Below, in pieces: positions 1-9,888 of a stretch of 64,000 nt of DNA. The DNA comes from Anagrus nilaparvatae (taxonomy: Eukaryota > Arthropoda > Insecta > Hymenoptera > Mymaridae): contig JAKSXM010000129.1 of NCBI GenBank assembly GCA_022575985.1, positions 248,001 to 312,000 of the forward strand. Direction: 5' to 3'. The stretch's first letter is position 1. Every line of letters begins with the position of its first letter. The translations under genes were made by a program, and so were the position numbers. Below the pieces are notes generated by a model. It worked only from the letters and a program-made list of their open reading frames with translations. It made no database searches and was not told the origin of the DNA.

Positions 1-540
1 GAAATAAGCTAAAATTTTTTTCTTAATGTAGACCTTTTACCAGTTCAAATGTGACCAATAAGATAAAATTTGTAGTAAATTCAAAGGAAAGTAATTTTGA
101 AAATGAGCCAAATCAGGCTATTTTTGGACCTTCAAACAGACATATTTCGGGCCATGAGGTGCTAGAGGACTAAAACTTTGGCTGGGGGACTTTCTTATCA
201 CCCCAAACTATACCCTAAAATTTGAGTTGAATATATATAATATATAGTAAAAAATTTTAACTCATATTAATATATATTGTATTGAGATATAATAAAAAAT
301 TTTAACTCATATCAATATTTGCATTGCTTAAAGAACTGTAGTGCCAATAATTTGGCAGCGTTTTTCCTATATTTTAATTTAAAAAAAAAATTTAAATATC
401 GTAGAAAATGTAATTAAAACTAATATTAACTAATTTTTTTTTTTAACGAAAAAAATTATATTATATCATTAATTTCTTGAATTTGTCTTATTTTTTATTA
501 TAATTATTTTTAAAAACCAAACATTATTTTAACCCAATCA
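1..540. other. AT-rich sequence without a gene
   Basis: No coding region is visible. A short AT-rich direct repeat lies at about 240-320, with the string AAAAAATTTTAACTCATAT occurring twice. A CTAG followed by a weak G-run/C-run pairing near 168-205 resembles a Helitron 3' end, but it lacks the expected T after CTAG and is not called. Confidence 0.4.
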
Positions 541-1607
541 ATTTTTTGATTGACCCACAAATAAATGATTTAAAATACCATAAAAAATAAAAAAATGAAA
601 AAAATTTTTTTACCAGCTTAATATTTTATAAAATTTTAAAGATACCTCCGTTTTGAATAAAAATTTCAGAGAATACGTAAAAATTAGTGCTGAATTGAAT
701 ACTATGAAGTGCGATGCCAAAATTTTTCGATAGTCTCGAGAAATTTCAATTTTTGTTAAAACTTTTAAAAAATGTTATCAAGTACAAAAATACTAAAAAT
801 TAAATATCTCAAAAACTACGATAGCTAATCAGAAAATGTAGGGCCTATGTTACCCGCATTTTTTTTTTCTTAATTTTGACGCCAGTTTCATGCCAATCAG
901 TTCGGTGGTTCGTGAGTTATTAGGGTACAAACAAACAAACAAACAATTAAACAAACAAACAGACAAATAAATTTTCAGATATATATAGTATTAAGATATA
1001 GTTTTCAGATATGTACATATAGATGGTTCTAGAGTTGATTGAATCAAATAATACCCATTGCGACATTATAATTTTATCATATTTTTCAGATATTTCACTT
1101 TTTAACCAATTTTTCAGAAAATTAAATTTTTTTTCAAAAGTAGTAAAAATTTTTTTATTTTAACTTTATTAATATATACACAAATAAATTACTAAAAATA
1201 CCATAAAAAATAAAAAAATGAAAAAAATTTTTTTTACCAGCTTCGAAAATATTTGATAAAATTTTAAGATACCTCCGTTTTGCATAAAAATTTCAGAGAA
1301 TACGTAAAAATTAGTGCCAAATCGAATACTACAAATTGTGATCGAAAAATTTTTCGACAGTCTCGAAATGTTTAAATTTTTGTTAAAAATTTTAAAAAAT
1401 TTTATCAAGTTCAAAAACACTAAAAATTAATTATCTCAAAAACTACGATAGCTGAGCAAAAAATCTATAGCCTATGTCACCCGCAGACTTTTTTTCTTTA
1501 TTTTGACACCTGTTTTATACCAATCGGTTTGGTGGTTCTTGAGTCATTAGGGTACAAACAAACAAACAAACAGACAAATAAATTTTCAGATATATATAGT
1601 ATTAAGA
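541..1607 (-). mobile_element. Helitron-derived non-autonomous element, 5' end at 1607
   Basis: The minus strand begins A|TCTTAATACTATATATAT at 1607, the same 5' terminus (TCTTAMTACTATATATAT) as the two complete Helitrons at 29545-30525 and 55248-56400. An internal block of about 450 bp is present twice, at about 545-996 and 1140-1607. It is recognised by TACCTCCGTTTTG, ATAGTCTCGAG-like and AAAAACTACGATAGCT strings also seen in those other copies. A second 5'-terminus-like string at 981-996 suggests tandem or nested insertion. No Rep/helicase coding sequence is present. The 3' end with its hairpin and CTAG was not located here. Confidence 0.6.
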
Positions 1608-1894
1608 TATATATATGTATGTATATATTACCGTATACACATGTATATATATACGTACTTTTATACGGTTCAAACTTTTAAAATTTAAACCAAATATACA
1701 GTATAAATTAATAGTAACAAAGTAACTTCGGAAGGTAGATCATCAGTCAATAATGCAACTCAAAAGTTCGTGCAAATTTGAAGTACCTCACGTAAATTAC
1801 CTGTATACACGAATCTGATACATATACCCACAATCAATAGTTAACTATATTACCGACACAGGATACAAATCTAACATAAATAGCTCGACGTAAG

Positions 1895-2715
1895 ATGGAA
1901 CAAAATATAATTCATATAACTAACAACACAGAAGTCATATGTGAAGGTATCGAAGACTATAATAATAAAATGAAAAAAAACAACAATAATTTCAATATTT
2001 TTCACACTAACATTCGAGGCATAAATGCAAATCACGAAAATCTTTTAACAAAAATAATAGAAATCAAGTACAAACCTGACATAATAATATGCACCGAAAC
2101 TAGAAAAATCCACAGTATAACTGAATACAAAATAGAAGGCTACTTCAACCACTATAGCGAGGGTAATATCAATCAAAACGAGGAGTTCTCGTTTACGTGA
2201 AGGATAATATAAGTTCAAAAATAAACATTATTATAAGCATAGGTAAAATTAAGGCAATATAAATAAGTATAAACCAAAGTAAAAATAAAATAGCCAATGA
2301 TAATTTGCTGAAAAATGCCATGTATAGGTCACAAAAAGTCAATAAAGATGAATTTAATAAATTATTTAAAAAGTACTTAAAAGATAAAAAAAGTCAAAAA
2401 AATCACATAATTATAGGCGACATAAATATAAATATATTAGAAATAGATAAAGAATCAATAGAATATTTAACGAACATGCTTCAAAATGAGTATGTAAGCG
2501 TATGCCGCATAAATACGGTAACCAGACCAAACAAAAATGGTGGTACTTGCATAGGCCATATTTTTTATAGACTGCCAAAAAATAAAAATGCAGTAACATA
2601 TAATATTCAAAACCAAATAACAGATCATTACATGGCCGCTATCAGTATACAATCTTATACAATACCAAATGAGAATAAGAAAAATTATACAAATTTAATT
2701 ACAAAAAAATGTTAA
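1895..2715 (+). pseudogene. LINE endonuclease domain remnant
   Basis: Two open stretches (1895-2197 and 2305-2712) together give an exonuclease-endonuclease-phosphatase fold. The first carries FHTNIRGINAN and DIIICTETRKI, the N-terminal strands with the catalytic Glu. The second carries HIIIGDININIL (the GDxN motif) and, near its end, the C-terminal block TCIGHIF in place of the usual S/C-x-IDHI. A frameshift or loss near 2200-2300 separates them. The domain nicks target DNA to prime reverse transcription in this family. The Asp of the IDHI motif appears replaced by Gly (CIGHIF), which fits loss of function. Confidence 0.75.
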
Positions 2716-2972
2716 CATTAGCTATAAATACAAATTGGGGGGAAATATACCAAATAGGGAACGTAAATGAAGCAACGAATTTGCTTATCAAAAAAATAGT
2801 GGAAATTCAAAACGATTCAAGGGTCAAAATAAAAAACAAAAGTAAAAATGAACCAAAAAATGAATGGGTAACCAAAGGTATATTAAAATCTAGTAAAGTA
2901 AAACAAAAACTATATAAAGTTTGGAAAGATGATCCCACAAAAGAGACAAAGAAAAAAAGATTTGTAAAATAA
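2709..2972 (+). pseudogene. LINE linker between endonuclease and RT, remnant
   Basis: Open for 87 codons, with the pattern WVTKGILKSSKVKQKLYK, typical of the basic segment between the endonuclease and RT domains in CR1/Jockey-type LINEs (usual form: PWxTxGIxxSxxxKxxLY). The frame is lost at 2970, where the poly(T)-headed insertion begins. It resumes after the insertion at about 3226. Confidence 0.6.
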
Positions 2973-2975
2973 CAA

Positions 2976-3225
2976 TATATATTTTTTTTTTTTTTTTTTT
3001 TTAAACGAATTCACGGGACGCACCCTTTACAACAATTTTTAATGTAAATATTTTTACATTTGTAAATTATTATTTTATCAATTAATTAATTTCAAATTAA
3101 TTAATTGATTGTTTCTGCGGCTGCAGTCCGACTTACCTTAAACATTCAATACTCGTATTCACATGAACATATTATGCTCATTACGTAAGGAAAACTGCAG
3201 GAAGAACCCACGTAGAGTATCGGGA
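2976..3225 (-). mobile_element. Poly(T)-headed insertion in the LINE, possible SINE or retrocopy
   Basis: The LINE frame is interrupted between residues ending KKKRFVK and resuming IMIKKVKEINLQRQ. The intervening ~250 bp begins, on the plus strand, with about 24 T residues. On the minus strand it is therefore a short unit ending in poly(A), as retroposed sequences do. Its composition is GC-richer than its surroundings (for example CTGCAGCCGCAG). I do not recognise the family and found no clear tRNA-type promoter boxes. Confidence 0.45.
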
Positions 3226-5013
3226 CTCATATTTAACATAATGATAAAAAAAGTGAAAGAAATTAACTTACAAAGACAAGTAGAAAACATAAACAATACC
3301 AAAAAATTATGGGAATTTATCACTGAAAACGTTTACAATAAAAATATAAAAAAGAAAAATGACAAAATAGACTTAATTACAGAAAATCAACAAATTTTGA
3401 TAAATAAAGAGGATATAGCAAATACTTTCAACAATTACTATACAAACATAGCAAAAAAACTGACTGCTAAAATTAAACCCACAAACATAGAGTAAAACCC
3501 AAAAATAAACGAAAATACAATATTTTTTTCACAAACTAACACTGAAGAAATCGAAAAAGTTATAAATTCGCGACGTAAAAAAAGCAACAGGTAATGATAA
3601 TATCAGTGTTGCAACCCTAAAAACCCTAAGTAACTACGTAACGAAACCAATTGCCCATATTTTCAAATTAATTATAGAAACGGAAGTATTTCCTGACAGC
3701 CTTAAAATTGCAATAATTACACCAATATTCAAAACAGGCGATAGTCACCTATGTAAAAACTATAGACCCATAGCTCTTTTATCAAACTTGTCAAAAATAT
3801 TTGAAAAACTAGTAAAGGTTAATAGTCAGTTACCTAGAAAAATACGACATTTTAGCAAAAAGACAATTTGGATTTAGAGAAGGCTGCAACACAAGTATGG
3901 CCATTGATTACTTAACTGAATATATACGAAACTCTAGACACCTCTACCCCTATGACGGTAATATTCCTTGATCTAAAAAAAGCATTCGATATGGTTGAAC
4001 ATAACATACTATATAGTAAGTTAGAAAATATTGGTATACGTGGAAAGACAAAAATTATAATTAAAAGTTATTTGGGAAATCGGAAGCAAATTGTGAAAAT
4101 AGATGACTGTAATAGTAGTGAATGTAATGTCGAGATAGGCGTGCCACAGGGGTCAGTCCTAGGTTCAATACTATTCCTTATATACATAAATGAACTGCTG
4201 TATCTATCTGAAAATGATATCATATATATATCGTTTGCAGATGACACAACAGTGATATGTAGAGGAAAGAATTGGATAGAAGTTGAACGGGACGCAAATC
4301 ACAAAATGGGGAGAATATATGATTAGCTAAATACGAACAAACTATTACTAAATATAGAAAAGACAGAATGCACCACTTTTTCCACAAACTATATATAAAT
4401 AATATATAAATCCACGCAACCCAAAGAGTTTAAGGTTGAAATTGAAATGAACACGATTAAAAGGGTTGTTGAAAGCAAGTTCCTGGGTATCATAATAGAT
4501 TGAAATCTAAGATGGGAAACTCAAATAAAAAAAACGGTAAAAAATTTAGCTTTTTATACCTACATTATACGGAAACTGAGTAGAGTACTAAACTACAAAC
4601 AAATTTTACAAATATACTATGCACTTATTCAATCCACTGCGATGTATGGCATGGTGGCATGGGGCAGTGCATATAATAACAATATAGACCTTTTAAACTC
4701 AGTACTACAAAAAATACAAAAAATTATATCTAAAAAGTACAAACATTTACCAGAATTTAAAGAAGAGTACAAAAAATTGCTTTCAGTAAAAAATTTATAT
4801 TATATTACAGTCATTAAAATTAAAATACAGTATTTAATAGAGAAGTACAAGCTAAAGCAAAATAGAACCAGAAAAATAACCCCTATAGGTAAAAAAAGGA
4901 AGATGGGACAAAAAAGTAGCCTTTATAATGAAATAACAATATTCAATAGGCTGCCTTTTGATATAAAAGAAAAAATAAAAATAAATAATAGTAAAAAAAT
5001 AAGTAATATCTAA
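3163..5013 (+). pseudogene. LINE reverse transcriptase remnant
   Basis: The pieces at 3226-3492, 3540-3950 (broken), 3952-4326 and 4642-5010 form one RT protein. Visible RT blocks are FLDLKKAFDMVEH (motif A, catalytic Asp), GVPQGSVLGSILFLIYINEL (template grip) and ISFADDTTVI (motif C, the FADD catalytic pair). The last piece has YGMVAWGSAY and a C-terminal FNRLP..IK segment, as in the CR1/L2/Jockey thumb region. Stops at 3493-3495 and 4324-4326 and frameshifts between the pieces make it non-functional. The domain copies LINE RNA into DNA at the nicked target. Confidence 0.85.
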
Positions 5014-5551
5014 AACATTAAACTATGGTTAACCAAAAACTTTTAGAATTATATAAAATTGAGTAGAATAAGTAATATAAAGAGGTTAAATATGTTAACT
5101 TGAAGAGCCTATTAAATAGTTACCATTAAAAAAATAAAAACTTTACAGAACAAAATATTTTTATATTATATTAAGATTTAATATTTGTTAATTCTTGCAG
5201 CTATAGCAGCTAGTTCCACGCTCGGACTACGAGTCCATGTGGACATATTGTATAACGTAGTATATATTTTATATGTATATGTAACCAATATATGTAAACT
5301 TATGTACAGCTAGTTAATAATAAATAATAAATAAATAAATAAATACTTGTAAAATATTTTTCCACCCTATAAAAATATACAATTTTTCAAAAAAATCGGG
5401 CATTGACAGTTAGGTGACCTTAATTGTCAGACTATCCAAAGTCTACCAGTTCAGCCAAATTTCAGCTTAAATCTTACCCCCTTCTTACTAGTTTATATTT
5501 CTAAAATACCCATTTTGAACTTTTTTTTTATAGAACATCCAAATATCTTAC

Positions 5552-5631
5552 CAATGGCCCTGGATCACCTGCATCGCCTTTTTTTCCTTTTTTACCCCTT
5601 CTTCCAATAGCTCCTGGAATCCCTGGCGGCC
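5552..5631 (-). CDS. Internal exon of a collagen-like host gene
   Basis: The 80-bp minus-strand exon has a pyrimidine-rich acceptor (TTTTCTATTTTAG) and a consensus-like donor (G|GTAAGA). With one G supplied by the previous exon it reads GPPGIPGAIG, then RRGKKGKKGD, then AGDPGPL: nine successive Gly-X-Y triplets with no interruption. Such triplets form the collagen triple helix. The basic-rich run (RRGKKGKK) followed by acidic triplets is common in collagen and collagen-like membrane proteins. Entry phase is 1 and exit phase 0. This is the clearest host coding sequence here. The surrounding intron is full of transposons. Which collagen-like gene it belongs to cannot be decided from one exon. 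Confidence 0.8.
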
Positions 5632-6640
5632 CTAAAATAGAAGAAAATTAATAATTAAGAACTGTGATTTAGTTAAAACCAAAAAAATATGAAAGAAATA
5701 CTAAATATTTGCTTAACAAGAAACATAAATAAAATTAAGAAAAATGAAAATTAATATATATTGTAAAAAATTAAAATTAATATTTATTGTATTGTAAAAT
5801 ATCTGAGTAAATTTGTAAATAATCTTAATCTATGTATAATAAAATAAATGATTACTCAAAATTTATTATTTTTGATTGTATTCTAACTAAAATTTATGGA
5901 GCCCTCTATGGACGAAAATAAATAAAAAAAAATTAAATTTAAATTAATATTCAAAGAAATACCTCTAAGAATTTTTTTAATTTTTTAAAAGTATTTTAAT
6001 AATTTTAAAATATTTTCCTTAGAAGTTAAAGATGGAAAATGCAAAAAAGAAATCCATATAAGGGGTTTTTCTGAATATCTAAGAGATCTTCTGAGAAAAG
6101 CTGGTTTGCAAAAATCCCTTTGGAAAAATGCTATCGATTTAACTTTTTTTTTATTTATGCTCTTGGTTTAAAGTAAAAACTATTAAAACACGGAAAGTTT
6201 CAAGAAAAATTTAAAAACTCATAAGTAGTCACTAGAATCACGATATATCTGAAAAAAGTTATTACTAAAACAAAAATACCAAATTTCTCTACGTTTGTTG
6301 TTCATTCTTAGTGAAACCACTTTTTTTTTATTTTAATTTTTTATTACAGAGAAATTTCTATATTCTTCAGTTTTTTGTTCATCTCCGTTTTTCGACATTT
6401 ATTTGTCAAAAAAGAATTTAGTATGTTAATTTTGTTTTAAGGTTTCTATCGTTCGTTATAAACGCTGCATAATATAATTATTATTATATTATTTTATTAC
6501 AATAATAGCTCAGGTTTGAATCTTGTACAATACTAATTTTTTTATCCCATGAAAAAAAAACAATTTATTGATACATTCTTTTTTTTGCATTTGTTTTTTA
6601 AATAATACTCTTAAATAAATATTTAAAAAATATATAATAT
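5632..6640. other. AT-rich intronic-looking DNA, no gene seen
   Basis: This lies directly upstream (minus strand) of the collagen exon. It holds only AT-rich simple sequence and T-runs. I see no open frame, RNA gene or repeat boundary. Confidence 0.5.
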
Positions 6641-6641
6641 A

Positions 6642-6802
6642 TTTATCCACTTTAGCCCTGGAAAGCATACATTAAATGCACCTATACTATGCTGGAATAA
6701 CTAAAATTATTAAAGTACTTTCATGCGTATGTCTTAGTGTCTCGATTTATACAAAATGTGCGTACAACTATGGCTTATTTTCTAAGGCTAAAAGTGGATA
6801 AA
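6642..6802. mobile_element. Small MITE with ~16-bp terminal inverted repeats
   Basis: The ends are inverted copies: TTATCCACTTTAGCC at 6643-6657 and GGCTAAAAGTGGATAA at 6786-6801, one indel apart. The interior (~130 bp) has no coding capacity. The target duplication is unclear in the AT-rich flanks. The superfamily is unassigned. Confidence 0.5.
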
Positions 6803-6937
6803 AAATATTAATACACACGAGACAGAATGTACCTATCATCCGACACTTATTCATATAGAGTTTTTTATAAGTCGGCGTTAGACAACTCTATATAAATATA
6901 TAAATTAGCGTTCTGTCTCTAGTGTATTAATATATTA
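6803..6937. mobile_element. Palindromic MITE (~135 bp)
   Basis: It abuts the previous MITE. Left arm AATATTAATACACACGAGAC and right arm GTCTCTAGTGTATTAATATA pair over about 27 bp with few mismatches. A second inner pairing is formed by CATATAGAGTT and AACTCTATATA. The whole unit could fold into one hairpin. Confidence 0.5.
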
Positions 6938-7739
6938 TTCTAACTCATTTATTTGTTATTTAATGTCGATTTTAAAGTTATTTAATGTTTAATTTGAAAA
7001 TTTTATTATGTCATCTAAAGAAACTTTCTTTGAAGATTTTCATTATAAATTAAGATGCGCTTCTATCTTTTTTTAGTGTAAAAATTATGACTAAATACTA
7101 TAATGAATTTCTTCAACAGGACAATAATCAAATTATCGAAACTGTCGCTTACTAGGCGAATTTTATAAAGTGAATTTTACAATAAACAACAATTTGTTCC
7201 ACATTGACTAAATAAAGGCTATGACCGGATCTATATACTAAATCGGCCCACAAAAGATATTTAAAAACTAATTGTATTAGGTCAAAGTGCACCTAAAAAA
7301 AATAGGATCCTGAAGTTTTCAGACCTCCAGATGCCTTCAGCTCAGATTGGCAGCCTATTAATGACAAAAAAAAAGTAAATTTTTAGTCGTCATTCTGATA
7401 CTCCCGTGGTAAAACGATTTTGTCAAAATGATCTTGGGACCTCTCATTCAAAAGGTTAGACAATATACTTTCAGATAAAATTACATTTAAAAGTGATTTT
7501 AGTGCATCCTTTTGATTGGTAGACCATAAACCGTCCTAAATAAATTTTTTTCCTTCTTAAATTTCAACTTTGGCAGCGATTTAAAAAAAATTGAAAGATA
7601 TACCCATTCTATTTTTTTTTTTAACTAATGAAAAATAAAACATATTTTTATTTGCGATCATCCGCGCTTAAAAATATTTGGGGCAACATGGTCAAATAGC
7701 TTGAAAGCTCCATAGCTCTATTACACAGGCACACAAAAA
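6938..7739. other. AT-rich DNA, no gene seen
   Basis: No supported gene or repeat boundary is visible. T-runs and short AT-rich stretches only. Confidence 0.4.
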
Positions 7740-8800
7740 AAAATCATGTACCAGAGGGTAGACCCCCTGGTATGGGGGTTTTTAGTAGTGCTAAAACCGA
7801 AGATGGCTAAAGAAATGCAATAAAATTAGCCAATTATTAACCAAGGGCACCCGCCCTTCCCGATTTGGAGGCCAGAGACTGTGGTCCCAGAAATGCAACG
7901 GAGTTCTGAAATTTGGAACAAAGTAGCAGAGTACGTAAGGGCCACCTTGTTGAAGAAAAAGGAGGAGGGCTTTCTATCGTAGATAGCTCTGCTGTCACTA
8001 GGCTAGGGGAAGGCAGCGGCCAGTTGCTTAGGCTGCGCATCCCAAACTAAAGTTATACCTGAAAAGGGAGTTCCGGTTTGGGGCAAACAAGCGCAAGGGA
8101 GTTTATAGTGTATTTATCCAGTAAGAATCTGGGGCGTAGGTCTCCCAGTTGTACACTTTGTGCAACTGGGTGGTCATGGAAACTTGCGGGTCTTTAAGAC
8201 CCGCAAACACTCCATGGCTGATGCAAGATTCACAAGATTCCCTTGACAAAAAAAAAAAAAACATGAAATTTTCGCGATCCGCGCGCAATGACACATACAC
8301 ACACTTTAAGAAACCGCGCTGATTTAATATCTGCTGCTGGATTTGTCTACTTGAGGATGATTTCTTCGTTGCGTCTGCCCGGATGCTGTTTAATTATATA
8401 GTCTTGTGGATGCTGGTACAGGATTAAATCGTCTGCTGTCAGCTGTCTCACTTCACACGATCGAGTTTTTGTTTTATATTAGAATATTATTGCTATGCGA
8501 TTTAATGGTGACCGTAGTCAGGTAATTTAATATAACTTATAGATTCGTATAAATTAAGGTTTCACTATTAACAATAATTGTTACTTTATGAAATTATTTA
8601 ATTAATGAAAAAATGGCTCCAAGGCAATACGCGTATCTTTACCAGTATTTTTGGCACTTGGAGGTGCATAACCGTTACTTGCTCCATGGACATCGCACGT
8701 GACGTCGCGGTTCAGAGCTGAAACCGGAATGCTCGTTTTGCAAAGGAAACGGCATGGTCTTCTATTACAGCGCCGTGCGGCTGATACTATAAATCATTAT
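7740..8800. other. GC-richer island with strong hairpins, identity unknown
   Basis: Base composition changes abruptly to near 50% GC in 7840-8300 and 8630-8780, unlike everything around it. Three near-perfect hairpins are visible: 7750-7771 (ACCAG/CTGGT plus an inner GGGT/ACCC), 8144-8170 (CCCAGTTG/CAACTGGG) and 8185-8205 (TGCGGGTCTT, one T, AAGACCCGCA). Short open stretches occur on both strands, for example minus 7837-8040, and a minus-strand frame ending ALEPFFH near 8605. None matches a protein I know. It could be the 5' part or UTR of an old retroelement, or an acquired sequence. Confidence 0.4.
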
Positions 8801-9170
8801 CAGTCGAAATGAAAATCTATAACTTTTATTTTTTGGTGCTGCTTTTTATTGATCTTTTATTAGAATATTTTTAAACTAAAATTATTATATTTTAAATTTT
8901 GATTGTTGCTAGGCGAAAACATTCTGTCTTGAAGACTTGAGGGGCGCGAATATGTGTGTATGTATGTTTGCAAATATTAAATAATTGTAACAGGCAAAAA
9001 TGCTTCGTTACAACTTTTAAATACAAGTATTTTATAAGTAGTATATATTATAGTTTTGAATATTTAATCACATGATTCATAACATTTTTATATTAATAAT
9101 TTAAATTTAATAAAACTAATTAACAATAAAATCAAGTTTCAACTAGAAACTCACATTGGTTAAATCATAC
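8801..9170. other. AT-rich DNA, no gene seen
   Basis: Low-complexity AT-rich sequence between the GC-richer island and the candidate exon. Nothing else is visible. Confidence 0.4.
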
Positions 9171-9234
9171 CTGGGAATGTGGTTAGCCTGATGCTTCAAA
9201 ATAAAGAAGTATGCGTAACGGATTTCTCCATTTC
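9171..9234 (-). CDS. Candidate internal exon of a host gene
   Basis: The 64-bp minus-strand segment has a long pyrimidine-rich acceptor tract ending TTCGTAG and a donor CCCAG|GTATGA. One frame is open throughout: NGEIRYAYFFILKHQ then ANHIP, entering with two bases and leaving with two (2 + 60 + 2). GC content is above the local average. The strand agrees with the collagen exon at 5552-5631, but the exit phase does not match that exon's entry phase, so an intervening exon would be needed if both belong to one gene. I do not recognise the peptide. Expression evidence would be decisive. Confidence 0.35.
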
Positions 9235-9622
9235 CTACGAAAAAAAAAATATATATTTTTGTTAAATATTATTCTAAATGATTTGGTTAAGAAGTATTTC
9301 ATAGGGAGGAGCGAAATTTTTTAAATCACTTTTTACATTTAATGCACGACTTTTATATTTCTTAACATAGAACAATCCAATCACTTTTTTTTTAAATTAC
9401 TTTCTTGGTGCAAAATTTCAAATACCTTGAAGTCAAAATCATATTTGTTGCCATGATTTTTGGTTTCTTTCTTGAGAAGAGAAATCACATCATTATAGTT
9501 ATTCTCACTTTTATTATAGTTTTTTTTATGTTGAATTTTGAATAAAAATGTGACTTTTTTGAAATTTTTTTATTTTTAGTCAAGAGCAAATTCAATAAAT
9601 ATTTTATTTAAAATTCTTTTTC
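9235..9622. other. AT-rich DNA, no gene seen
   Basis: T-rich sequence with no supported feature. Confidence 0.4.
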
Positions 9623-9840
9623 TGTACTGCGGCCCGAAAGTACGTATTTCCCGGACACTGCGCGTCCGGCAAAGACGTATTTTTTCGCCACAGTCGCAGA
9701 AAAATTTTGTACATTCCTCGGCCATAAACAAAGAATGACCCAAATAGCAGTTTACCATCCTCGGCTTCGCCTTGGAAGGTAATTTACGTGCGATTTGGGC
9801 CATTCTTTATTTTTCTGGCCTAGGACCGTAATATACTATT
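9623..9840 (-). repeat. Short interspersed repeat, copy 1 (uninterrupted)
   Basis: On the minus strand this runs from AATAGTATATTACGGTCCTA to GGGCCGCAGTACA. It is the same unit as 34460-36112 on the plus strand, where a foldback element interrupts it. Both copies contain an internal inverted pair, CCCAAATCGCA and TGCGATTTGGG (imperfect in this copy), about 45 bp apart. Both also hold a GC-rich right part, GGACGCGCAG. A 75-codon minus-strand frame across it is probably accidental: by my count most differences between the copies change the amino acid. It sits just downstream of pseudogene B and might be one of its ends; this is unproven. Confidence 0.6.
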
Positions 9841-9888
9841 TTTTAAATGTAAGTAAGATCAAAATGTTTGTACATGTAGAAAATAAAA

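Larger units (their letters stand above)
1895..5343 (+). mobile_element. Non-LTR retrotransposon (LINE), decayed, with (TAAA)n tail
   Basis: The order is apurinic-type endonuclease, linker, reverse transcriptase, thumb-like C-terminal region, a 3' UTR, then a (AAATA/TAAA)n tail at about 5318-5343. That is the standard layout of an endonuclease-bearing LINE. The RT style (VPQGSVLG and FADD) suits the CR1/Jockey/L2-like radiation; the clade is not resolved. The 5' boundary is uncertain and may extend towards 1640. Several frameshifts and stops break it, and a foreign insertion lies at about 2976-3225. No target-site duplication was identified. Confidence 0.8.

Noticed and set aside
161..205. 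Helitron 3' end near the window start
   Set aside because: CTAG and a weak G/C pairing are present, but the following base is not T and the spacing is wrong.
9576..9803. A conserved small protein shared with 34490-34705
   Set aside because: By my count most differences between the two copies change the amino acid, and the second copy is cut by an insertion. The sequence looks like a non-coding repeat.
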